Shown here piece by piece: positions 36,801-48,800 of a stretch of 54,907 bases of DNA (position 1 is its first letter; each line of letters begins with the position of its first letter). This DNA comes from Kiritimatiellia bacterium. GTDB lineage: Bacteria; Verrucomicrobiota; Kiritimatiellia; CAIQIC01; JAGNIJ01. Below the pieces are notes generated by a model that saw only the letters and a list, made by a program, of their open reading frames with translations, was not told where the DNA came from and made no database searches. The translations under genes were made by a program, and so were the position numbers. The DNA lies in the NCBI GenBank assembly GCA_018001225.1, contig JAGNIJ010000029.1:1-54907 (forward strand). The letters are read 5' to 3'.

Positions 36801-39800
36801 CACCGTGAGCGGGGCGATCAGCGGCGGGAACACGCTGACGAAGTATGGCACGGGCACGCTGAAGCTGACCGGCGCCAGCAGTTACAGCGGCGCGACGACG
36901 GTCAGCGCCGGCACGCTGATCGCGAACGGCACGAACGCCAGCTCGGACATCACGGTGAGTTCGGGCTCCGTGCTCTCGGGCTCCGGCTCGATCGGCGACC
37001 TCACCCTGACCGGCACGGCCTACCCCGGCGCGACCTCGAACGCTATCGGGCGGCTGGCCGTCACCGGCCTGACGATGAACAACGGCTCGAAGGCGGTCTT
37101 CCAGCTCGGCAACTGCTCCGACACCTCCGACCGCGACTACATCGACAACAGCGGCTCCGCGACCATCAACGCGACGACGACGATCGCCATCGACGACGAC
37201 GTGCTCTCCAACTTCAACACGGCGAGCCCGTACTCGTGGAACCTGATCGTGGGCGGGATCAGCGACGCCTCGAATTTCTCGCTGGACGAGACCCTGTGGG
37301 GCACGGGCAAGGACGGCGGCGCGTTCGGCCTGTCCGCCAGCGGCGGGAACCTGGTGTTGACGTTCACGCCGGTGGGCGGGCCGCCGACGCTCACGACCCT
37401 CGCGGTCAGCAACATCACGCCGGTCAGCGCCAAGAGCGGCGGCAACATCAGCGCCCAGGGCGGCTCGGCCGTCACCAACCGCGGCGTGTGCTGGGGCACC
37501 AGCGCCGACCCGACGATCGCCGACGCCCGGACGACCAACGGCACGGGCATCGGCGAGTACGACGCGACGATGATCAACCTGACGCCGGGCCAGACCTACC
37601 ACGTCCGCGCCTTCGCGCAGAACAGCGAGGACCCGGAGACCGGCTACGGCAGCGACGTCGAGTTCACCGCCGACTGCTTCCAGGCCGGCCCGACGACGAC
37701 GGCCGCCAGCGCCATCAGCTCCACCAACTTCACGGCCAACTGGAACGCCATCGGCGGCGCGGCCAGCTACCGGCTGGACGTCAGCTCGAATGCGACGTTC
37801 GGAACATCCGGCGGCGGAACGCTGTTCATCTCCGAGGTGGCCGATCCGGGTGATAATGCAAACGCGCGGTTCGTGGAACTCTACAACGGCTCGGGGGCCA
37901 CGATTGATTTCGGCGCCGCCACGTGGTACTTGAGCCGCCAGGCGAACGGCAGCACCTGGGCGGAAGTCCAATTGACCGGCACGGTTGCCGCGGGGGCCAC
38001 GTACATCGTGGCGTACAACACCACCTACGACACGGCCTACAGCAAGAATGCCGACCTGTACAACGGCAGCGTGATCACCGGCAACGGCGACGACGGATAC
38101 TTCCTGTACTCGGACGGCGGTTATGCCGCCGGGACCTTGGTGGACGCCTACGGCGTCATCGACCAGGACGGGACCGGGCAGGCCTGGGAATACGAGGACG
38201 ATCACGCGGTCCGCAATGCCAGCATCGCCAAGGCGAGCAACACGTGGACCTCGTCCGAGTGGACGATCACCGCGGCGAACGTGGCCGACATGACGCCGGA
38301 TGCGCACACGTGCACCGGCGCCAGCGCGCCGTCCTTCGTCCCCGGCTTCTCCAACGCGACGGTGGCGGGCACGAGCCAGGTAGTGACGGGGCTGACGGCG
38401 GACACGACCTATTACTACCGCGTGCGCGCGGTGGGCGGCGGGTCGTGCGTCAGCGTCAACGGCTCGACGCAGTCGGTGACGACCAGCGCGACGGCGCCCT
38501 CGACCCCGACGGGCCTGGCGGCGTCGGACGGCAGCACGACGGCGCACGTGGCCTTGAGCTGGGACGACAATTCCAACGAGGACGGCTACGTGATCTGGCG
38601 CAACACGGTCAACACGTTTGCCAGTTCGACGGCGATCTACAGCAACGAGGAGAACGTCGTCGCCTACAACGACACCGGCGCGACGCCCGGCCAGCTCTAC
38701 TACTACTGGGTGACCGCGAGCAATTCCGCCGGCTCCAGCGCGGAGAGCACGTCCGATTCCGGATACCGGAAACTGGCGACGGTGGCGGGCGTGGCGGCGT
38801 CCGACGGGACGAGCACGGCGCACGTGCAGGTGGACTGGACGGACGGGTCGGGCGAGACGGGCTACGCGATCTGGCGGGATACGGACAGCGACATTGCCGG
38901 GGCGACGTTCGTCACCGAGGCGGCGGCGGACGCCGAGACCTACAACGACGCGAGCGCCAGCCCGGGCCAGTTCTACTACTACTGGGTGCGGGCGACGAAC
39001 AGCACGAGCGCGAGCCAGTCCGACGCCAGCACGCCGGATACCGGCTACCGGAAGCTCGCGGACGTGGCGGGCGTGGCGGCGTCCGACGGGACGAGCACGG
39101 CGCACGTGCAGGTGGACTGGACGGACGGGTCGGGCGAGACGGGCTACGCGATCTGGCGGGACACGGACAGCGACATTGCCGGGGCGACGTTCGTCACCGA
39201 GGCGGCGGCGGACGCCGAGACCTACAACGACGCGAGCGCCAGCCCGGGCCAGCTCTACTATTACTGGGTGCGCGCGACGAACAGCTCCAGCGTCAGCCAG
39301 GGCGACGCCGGCACGCCGGACACGGGCTACCGGAAGCTGGCGACGGTCGGCGGCCTGGCCGCCAGCGACGACACCTACGGCGACAAGGTCGTGCTGGACT
39401 GGACGGACATCACCGGCGCCACGAGCTACGGGATCTGGCGGCACACATCGGATGCCTCGGGTTCGGCCTCGTTCCTGGACAGCGTGGGCACCGGCGTCGA
39501 GACGTACGACGACACCTCTGCCGTTGCGGGCACGCCGTACTACTACTGGGTGCGGGCGACGAACAGCACGAGTTCGAGCCAGAGCGACTTCCAGGCCAGC
39601 GGCGAGCCGGGTCGCCGGGCGACCCAGTTGGCGCCCACGGTGATCAACCCGACCGCGACGTCTATCACGACCAACGGCGCGACCCTGGGCGCGGAAATCT
39701 CGACCAACGGCGGCGTAGCGGTCACGTCGCGCGGCACGGTGTGGGACTATTCCGCGACGCCGACGGCGAACGAGGCGTCCGAGGGCGGCACGGCGACGGG

Positions 39801-42800
39801 CGTTTTCTCGCACGCGCGCAGCGGGATGACCGCGGGCACGCTGGTCTACTTCCGCGGGTGGGCGAGCAATTCCATCGGCAAGGCGTACTCGGCCGACGGC
39901 TCGTTCTGGACCGTGCCGGACGCGCCGACGCTGAACGCCGCGTCGGCCATCGGCGCGGCCAGCTTCTCCGCCAACTGGAACGCCGCGACGGGCGCGACGA
40001 ACTACCTGCTCGACGCGTCCGCGTCGGACACCTTCGCCGGCTTCGTCAACGGCTACTCGGCCCGCGTGATCGGCGACGTGACGACTTTCAGTGTCACCGG
40101 CCTGACCGCGGCGACGACCTACTACTGGCGCCTGCGCGCCCAGAACAGCGGCGGCATCAGCGTCTACTCGACGACCAACACGGCGCTGACCCTGTGCGCC
40201 GCCCCGGTCGCGACGGCGGCGACGAATTGGACGACCAACAGCCTGTATGCCAACTGGAACAGCGTCGCGGGCGCCTCGGACTACCGGCTGGATGTCGCGA
40301 CGAGCACCAACTTCACCTCGGGCGGCGCGGGGCTTAGCCTGATCGACGAGGACTTCGTGGACTTCTCCGACTGGACGGACGTCGGCACGGCGAACGACAC
40401 CGACCCGACGCACTTCGGCCTGGCCAGCCCCTGCCGCGCCCTGGGCGCGGCGGATTCCCTGACCTCGCCGCGGGTGAACTACCCGACGCAGATGACGTTC
40501 TACGTGGATTCGAGCGCCGGCGGCAACGGGTACACCACGACCAACTACTACAGCCTGGACAACGGCGCCACGTGGATCGCGATCGCGCCCTTCACGGTCG
40601 GCACGGGCGGGGCGATCGTGACGAACGTCCTGACCTCGTCGCCCAACCTGTCCGGCACTACGGGCGTCAGCTTCAAGTTGGTGTCGGCGTTCAGCACCTG
40701 GTACCTCGACGACGTCAAGGTGACGGGCGGGCTGACGGACAGCTACGTGCCCGGCTACTCCAACCGGACGGTCAGCGCGACGACGGAGCAGGTGACCAAC
40801 CTGGCGGCCGAGACGGCGTACTACTACCGCGTGCGCGCGGTGAACGCGAGCGGGACGAGCACGAACTCGAACGTCATCACGGCCTACACCTTGAGCCTGG
40901 AGCCGACGAGCCACGCGGGCAGCTTCGCGGCGGCCGCGGCGTCGGCCTCGACGATCGACCTCTCCTGGAGCGCGGCGGGCGCGCCGGTGGACGGCTACTA
41001 CATCCTCCGGCGGCAGGGGGCCGACCCGACGGGCGTGCCGACGGACGGCACCAACTACGCGCTCTCCACGGTCTTCGGCGACGCGACGCTGGTGAACGTC
41101 GTCGTGGGCGGCGCCGAGACGGGCACGACGGTCAGCAACCTGACGGCGAGCACGCAGTACAACTTCTCGATCGTCCCGTTCAACGCGGATAGCGGCGCGA
41201 ATTGGCAGACCTACAACTACCTGACGGCCGCGACGATCCCGACGGCGAACGCGACGACCTTCGCGGCGGAGCCCTCGGCAAGCCCGACCGACCTGTCCTT
41301 CACCCTGATCGGGTCCACGAGCTACCAGGTCAGCTGGGCCGGCGGCGACGGAGCGAACACGATCGTGCTGATGCACGGGGGCGGCGCCGTGGACGCGAAT
41401 CCCGCGGACGGCAAGGGCTACACGAACGACGCGGCGTTCGGCAGCGGCACCCAGATCGGGACGGGCAACTACGTCGTGTACATCGGCAGCGGGACCAGCA
41501 TACTCGTGACCGCGTTGAGCGCGGGCACGACGTACCACGTGGCCGTATACGAGTTCAACGGCGACGACGGCCTGCAGAACTACCGGACGGGCGACCCGCT
41601 GACGGGCAGCCAGGCGCCGCTGGACACGCCGGCGGTGACGACGTTCGCGGTCAGCAACAACGTCGCCGGCTCGGCGATGAGCGGCGGCAACGTGACGGAC
41701 GAGAAGGGCTCCACGGTAACCCGGCGCGGCGTGTGCTGGAGCACGGTCAACCCGCCGACGATCGCCGACCCCAGCACGACCAACGGCTCGGGCCTGGGCG
41801 AGTTCTCGAGCACGATGTCCGGCTTGACGCCGGGCCAGACCTACTACATCCGGGCCTACGCGACCAACACGATCGGCGTGGGGTACGGGTTCATCGTGAC
41901 CAATGTTAATGCGTGCTTCACGGCCGGGCCGACGGGCCTCGTCGCCAGCCCGACCAACTACACCGACTTCACGGCGGTGTGGCAGGCCGTGGCCGGCGCG
42001 ACGGGGTACGCGCTGGACGTGAGCACGAACGCGGCGTTCAGCGGCGGCGCCGCCACCGACCTGTTCATCTCGGAATATATCGAGGGCTCCAGCAACGAGA
42101 AATACATCGAAATCTACAACGGCACCGGCGGCAGCGTGGACCTGGCGGATTACTCGTTGATCTTGTTCGCCAACGGCGCGACGGGGTACACCACGAGCAA
42201 CAGCCTGTCCGGCTCCCTGGCGAACGGCGCGGTGGCGGTGTACCGGCACGGCAGCGCGACCAACGCAGCCGGCTCGACGGCGACCGCGGTGGATTTCAAC
42301 GGCGACGATGCGTTCGTCCTTTGGAAGAAATCATCGGGCTCGTACGCGGATATCATCGGCCGCGTCGGGGAACAGCCGGCAAACGGGGCCTGGACGAACG
42401 GCGCCGCCGGCATCAGCACGAAGGACCAGACGCTGGTCCGGAAGGCATCGGTCACAGGCGGCGTGACGAGCAATCCCGGCAGCGGGTTCCCGACGCTGAC
42501 CACGGAATGGGACCAGTACGGCACAAGCGATTCGTCCCGGCTCGGCAGCCACACCTACTCCGGCGGCTCCTCTTACGTCCCGGGCTACGAGGACCTGGCG
42601 GTGACGGCGACGAACCAGTCGGTGACGGGGCTGACCGAGGGCCAGACCTATTACTTCCGCGTGCGCGCGACCAACGCGTACTGCACGAGCGTCAATTCCG
42701 CCACGGGCACGGTCACGCTGAACAGCAAGCCCGGCATCGGGGTGGGCCCGGCGCTGACGGTGTACGGCGTGGTCGGGTCCACGCCGACGAGCCACACCTT

Positions 42801-45800
42801 CGCCGTGACGAACGTCGGCGGCGGGGCGCTGTCCTACGTGCTCTCGACCAACGCGAGCTGGCTGACCGTGCGGCCGCTGACGGGCAGCAGCCTGGCGAAC
42901 GGCGCGAGCAAGGTCCACACGAACTTCTTCAGCGCGACGGGCCTGTCGGCGGGGTCCTACTACGGCACGAACACGGTGACCAACACCGGCGCGGGCAACG
43001 ACGCGGCGACGAACAGCCCGCAGGTCGTGCAGGCCGTGATGGTCCTGACGAACATCCCGGATCCTTCGGTGGCCACCGCCACGGCGGACGGCAAGACCCT
43101 GATGGACCTGGCGTGGACGAAGGACGCGACGTACGACGTGATGATCGTGCACCGGGCGGGGGCCGCCTCGACGGCGCCGACGCAGGGCACGACATATAAC
43201 ATTGGGGATTCGTGCGGCAGCGGCACGGTGATCTACAAGGGTTCGGGCTCGACGTTGGAGCACATGGTCGCGTCCGGCACGGAGCATCACTACGCGTTCT
43301 ACTCCGTGAACAACAACCACTACTCCGCGGGCCTGACGGATTCCGAGACGACGTCGCAGTTTGCCCCGCAGGAGATCGTGGACACGTTCTCCTACACCAA
43401 CGGCACGACGCTGGCGAACTGCGCGGGCAGCAATGACTGGAGCGGGGCGTGGTCGGGCAATACGGGCTGGTTCACGAACCACGCGGGCAGCTTCTCGGCG
43501 CAGGCCGACTACCCGGCGCCGACAGGCAACAAGGTCGTGGTGGTGCCCTCGAACAACGCGGGGTTGGCGGTCACGCGCAGCTTCGCCGCGCTGACCGGTG
43601 GCAAGGTGTACGCGGCGTACATCATGAACTTCACGTGGTCCGGCGACCAGAAATGGTCGGGCGCCAGCCTGATGCACGGGTCGACGGAAAAGATCTTCTT
43701 CGGCGAGTGCTGGGGCGCGAGCGCCACGCTGGGCGTCCATACCGCGGTCAGCACCAAGAAACTGGATTACGGGTCGGGCCAGGACTACGTCATCATCATG
43801 CGGTACGATTTCTCGACGGACGATGCCCACGCCAAGGCGTACAAGATCGGGACCGATACCGTGCCGGACACCGAGCCGGGTTCGTGGGACGCCGAGTACC
43901 TGAACGTCGGCAGCGTCACGCAGATCGACGGCATCCGGCTGGCCGCGGGCGCGTCGGAGGGGTACGGCACGCCGGGCGTGGTGTACTTCGACGAGGTGCG
44001 CGTGGCGACGAACTGGAACGAGTTGCTGGCCATCGTCCCGACGAAACCGGACGACCCGGCGGCCGTCTCGGCGACGGCGGACGGCAACGAGATGGTCCGC
44101 CTGGGCTGGACCAAGAACGGGGCGGGCAACGGCATCATGGTCTTGTACAAGACCAGCGCCATCGCGACCGACCCGACGGACGGGACGACCTACAGCCTGA
44201 ACGACACGATTGACGGCGCGACGGTCATCTACAAGGGGACCGGCGACGGCGTGGAGCACGTGGTCGGGGCAGGATCGAGCGTGTACTACAAGTTCTACTC
44301 GTACAACACGGCCAATTACTATTCCGATTCCGACAGCTCGACGGCGAACCTGTCGATGGGCAGTTACCAGTCGTCCGAGATTGTCAACCCGTTCTCGTAC
44401 ACGAACGGCACCGGGTTCGGCACCTCGATGAAGGGCGGCCAGGGCTTCGGGAACAACTACTGGGCGAACACCGGCGCCAACGGGAGCTGGGGCGCGAGGA
44501 CCAACTCGCCGACGGCGGAAGCGGCCGTGATGCCGCGGTTCGTGAACATCGAGGGCTACACCGACATGGCGGGCAACCTGGGCCGGGTGACGGGCCTGGC
44601 CGACGGGCAGAGCGCCAGCGCCGACCGCACCCTGGATGCGGGCAACTACATCAGCAGCGGCCAGATCTACGTGGCCTTCATGATGGCCTACCAGTATTTC
44701 GGCTCCAACAAGTGGGCCGGGTTGAGCCTCATGAACGGCACGACGGAGAAGGCTTTCCTTGGCAAGGCCAGCGGCAACAACTGGCATACCCTGGGCATCG
44801 CGGCCGGGGGCAGCACCTGGTGGTCCGCGTACGATTTACTGCCGTTCGGCGGCGGGGCCGAGGCCCATACCGGCAATGTGTACCTGGTGCTCGGCAAGTA
44901 CGACTTCCATACCCAGACGCTCCAGGCCAAGGCCTTCAACCTGCCCACGGCCAACTTCCCGGCCGAGGAGCCGACGAGCTGGGACGTCAGCCAGACGCTG
45001 GGGACGGGCATCGACCAGATCACCCGGATCCGGCTCAATGTCGGCGCCAACAACGGCAACATCGGCGACGTGTACTTCGACGAGATCCGGCTGGCGACGA
45101 ACTGGTCGCAACTGGCGGGCGTCACCTGCCCGACCTGGATCGGCAGCAACAACGTGCCGGTGGCCGTGACCAACCTCGGCAACTCTCTGCTGTTCGAGTG
45201 CCAGACCTGGCCGATCGGCGTCGGCCAGAGCGTGGACCTGCAGGTGCGCTGGACCGACCAGACGACCTCGACCTACGCGATGGCCTGGTCGTCGAACCAC
45301 AACAATAACAGCTGGTGGAACTACACCGCGCAGATGACGAAGACCGGCGTGCACGACTTCGTGTACCTCTCCTACGGCGGGAACTGCAGCGTCATCAGCA
45401 CCAACCCGTCCGGCGGCGTGACGGCCAACTTCCTGGTCGGCCCGAGCCCCGCGACGGCCACCCGCGACGCGGTGAACACCAACAGCCAGATCAACCTGGC
45501 GTGGACCAAGAACGCGGCGGGCCACGACGTGCTGATCGTCCGGAACACGGCGGACAGCTTCACCGACCCGACGCCCGGCCAGGCCTACTACGCGAGCGAT
45601 TCGATTGGCTCGGGCACGGTGGTCTACCGCGGCAGCGGGACGAGCTTAAACGACACCGGCCTGGCGTCCTCGCAGACGTACTACTACCGGTTCTATTCCG
45701 AGAACTACAGCTACTACTCCACCGGGCGGCTGGCGAGCGCCTCGACCCTGGGCGGCAGCCAGATCATCACGGTGGACGGCAATCCGGCCGACTGGCTGGG

Positions 45801-48800
45801 CAGCGCCGGGACAGTGTACAACTCGGCGACCGTCTCGCGCAACGAGTATATCTGGAAGGACAAGCCCTACGAAGAGCGGCGGGACATCGCGACCACGACT
45901 AACGCCGACATCCGCGAGGTGCGCATCTTCGCCGACACGACCAACGTGTACTTCCTGGTCAAGTACAACGACGTGACCGATGTCCAGCACCCGTATATTC
46001 ACGTCGGCCTGGACACGCGGCGGTCGTCGGCCAGCGCCGCGATGAACTGGATAGGCGACGATGCCGGAACCTACTATGGCGGCGGGTACTTCGCCGGCGG
46101 CCAGGCCGCCGTGCATTACGCGCAGCGCAACATCACGGTGCACCGCGCCGGCGGCGCCATGGAGGTGGAAGTGTATGCCGACGACGGCGGCACGTGGTAC
46201 GAGCCGCCCGCGGGGTCGGCGGCGGCGGCCAGCGCGACGTACAACGCGATGGAGTTCTGGATCAACAGGGCGGACCTGCTGGTCAGCAGCCCCGTGACCG
46301 CCCGGTTCACGGTCGCCAGCTTCGTGAACAGCGACACGTGGGCCAACGAGGGCGACGCGACGGTGCAGATCCTCGCGGGCACGCCGGACGCCGTGGACTC
46401 GGTCTCCATCGCGCCGGAACAGGTCAACGACGGCGACTTGTCCCAGAGGGCCTGGCAGGAGGACGTCAGCGACAACAACATCGACTTCTGGTTCGATGTC
46501 GTCTTCGACGCCAACGGGGTGGTCGCCAATACCATCCCGACCACGCCCGTCATCAGTTCGCCAACCAACAACCAGGCGGTGTCGGCCAACCCGACCTTGT
46601 CGTGGGCCGCTTCGTCGGACAGCGACGGCGAGGTCACCGGCTACTTCCTCGAGGTCGGCACCAACGAGACGCTGAACGGCGAGGGCGGCACGACGGAGAA
46701 CGGCTCGATCGCCCTCCGCGTGAACCTGCCGGCGACGCAAACCAGCTACACGCTGTCCACTTCGGTGACGCAGTACTGGTGGCGCGTGCGGGCGCGCGAC
46801 ACGGCCGGGGCGCTCTCCGGCGGCGCGATCACCATGTTCCGGATCGGCGGCAAGGGGGACATCACGGGGCCGCTGCACACCCTGGTGTACATCGGCACGA
46901 ACCTTACGGGCTATCTCGCCGGCGATTTCGACGCGCACATCGCCAAGTACGGACCGATCCAGTCCATCACCGACGCCGAGATCCAGCAGGCGGACAACAA
47001 GATCGGGTTCGCCCTCAAGATCGAGGATCCGAGCGGTGTGTACGCGACGAACAAGCAGCACTCCGGCGGACCCAGCCCGGGCGCCTTCACGTGGAACATC
47101 GTGTCCGACGACGGCCGCGTGTCGCCGAACTGGGACGTGTTCCGCCTCTACCCGGACGGGTCCTCGAACGAGCTGGGGTACGACGCCGTGTTCTACGCCA
47201 GCAACATCGCCGCGTCGGCGGGGAACTCCTCGCCGTGTATCACGGCCTGGGTGGACAGAGCCTTCACCATCTCGAGCTACGACGAGACGATCGAGTACTA
47301 CCTGACCGTCAGCTCGGAGGACGGCTGCACGGAGAACGGGAGCTGGGCGGGCTATGGCACCTGGAACAGCTTCGGCGCCCCGGCGGCGACCTATGGGGGG
47401 TATGCCGAGGACGGGCCGAACACGGCCCGCAACGTCAGCACCAACGAGCTGATCCGGATCAACGTCGCGGACGACGACAGCCAGCCGCCCGCGGCCGCCA
47501 CCGGGGCGGGCTGGGCGAGCAGCCGCTCGATGATCGCCTCCAACGATGCGGCCGTGTTGAGCGCCTCCGGCACGGGCCAGGCGGTGATCTTTACGGGCAC
47601 GGACGGCGGCCTGGTCGGCAAGCCCCTGACGCTGTCCTTCAACGCCTACGATTACTACAGCGGGCTCCAGGTCAGCGACGAGGGCTCGGCGACCACGAAC
47701 ACCTCGCTCTCCGTGGGCTCGGCGAGCTGGATCACGAACAACATCGAGAACTTCGACGCTTCGCGCAGCGACCTGGCGGACACGACCGAGGACACCACGA
47801 TCCTGTCCTGGCACTGGAACTCGCTGGCCTTCGGCGACATGACGGGCCTGTGGGGCGGCGACGGGTCCGGCACGACCGGCGAGCAGAACCCCGTGATGCT
47901 GACGCTGCGCGACACCGATACGGATCGCACGAACGACGCCAGCATCGCCTCCAATGTGGTCTTCGGCTACATCCAGGTCACCGACGATGATGCCGTGGAT
48001 CCCGTCCATAGCGAGTTGACCATCGACGGCGTCGGCGCCACCGGCAGCACCAACCTGCTGCCCGGCAACATCGCCATCGTCGGCGTCAACGGCGGACCGG
48101 CCACCGGTATCGAAACCTTCTCCTTCGTCGTCCTGGCGCCGTTCCCGGCGGGCACGATCGTCCACTTTGTGGATTGCGGGTGGGCGGACAACGCGGGGAC
48201 CAACTGGCACCGCAACAGCGAGTTCCACACGAACAAGTGGATCGCGACGGGCGATGCGGATGTCGGGCAGGTGTTCGAACTGGGCCTGCAGGACATCAAC
48301 TCGGGCGGCGACCAGGTCACGGTGTACCAATACAATGGCGCATACGCGGCGTCCAACGATCCCGATCGCGTCACGTTCCTGTACGCCATCAACATGACCA
48401 CGAACAAGAACGTGGTGGATGGATGGAACGTGCCGCCCGTGCCGGATGACAACAAGCACTCGGCGCTGTATCGCGGCCTGACCAACGGCGTCACCGCCGT
48501 CAGCATCATGGACGCCGGTTCGGTGAACGTGCTCTACACCGGGCGAGTTTCCGGCACCGCGTCGGAGATCCTTGCCGACATCAGCAATTCCAACAAGTGG
48601 CAGATTTTTGCGGCAAACACGGACATCGACCTGACCGACTTCACCTTCAACATCACCGGCCAGGGCGGCATGGATTGGGAGGTCCCGTCATTGACGGATG
48701 CCCAGGTGTCCACCGGCGGGTACACCGTGTTGAGCATGGTGCTGGACGCGGGCGCCGGCCTGCTGGCGACGAACAACGCCTATGCCGCGGCGCCGTTCTT

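Noticed and set aside
34993..42249. A 2418-residue open frame on the minus strand opposite the long giant gene
   Set aside because: The translation is Arg/Gly/Ala/Val-rich with no domain pattern. It mirrors the codon bias of the plus-strand gene, whose translation has clear repeated domains. It is a GC-rich antisense shadow.
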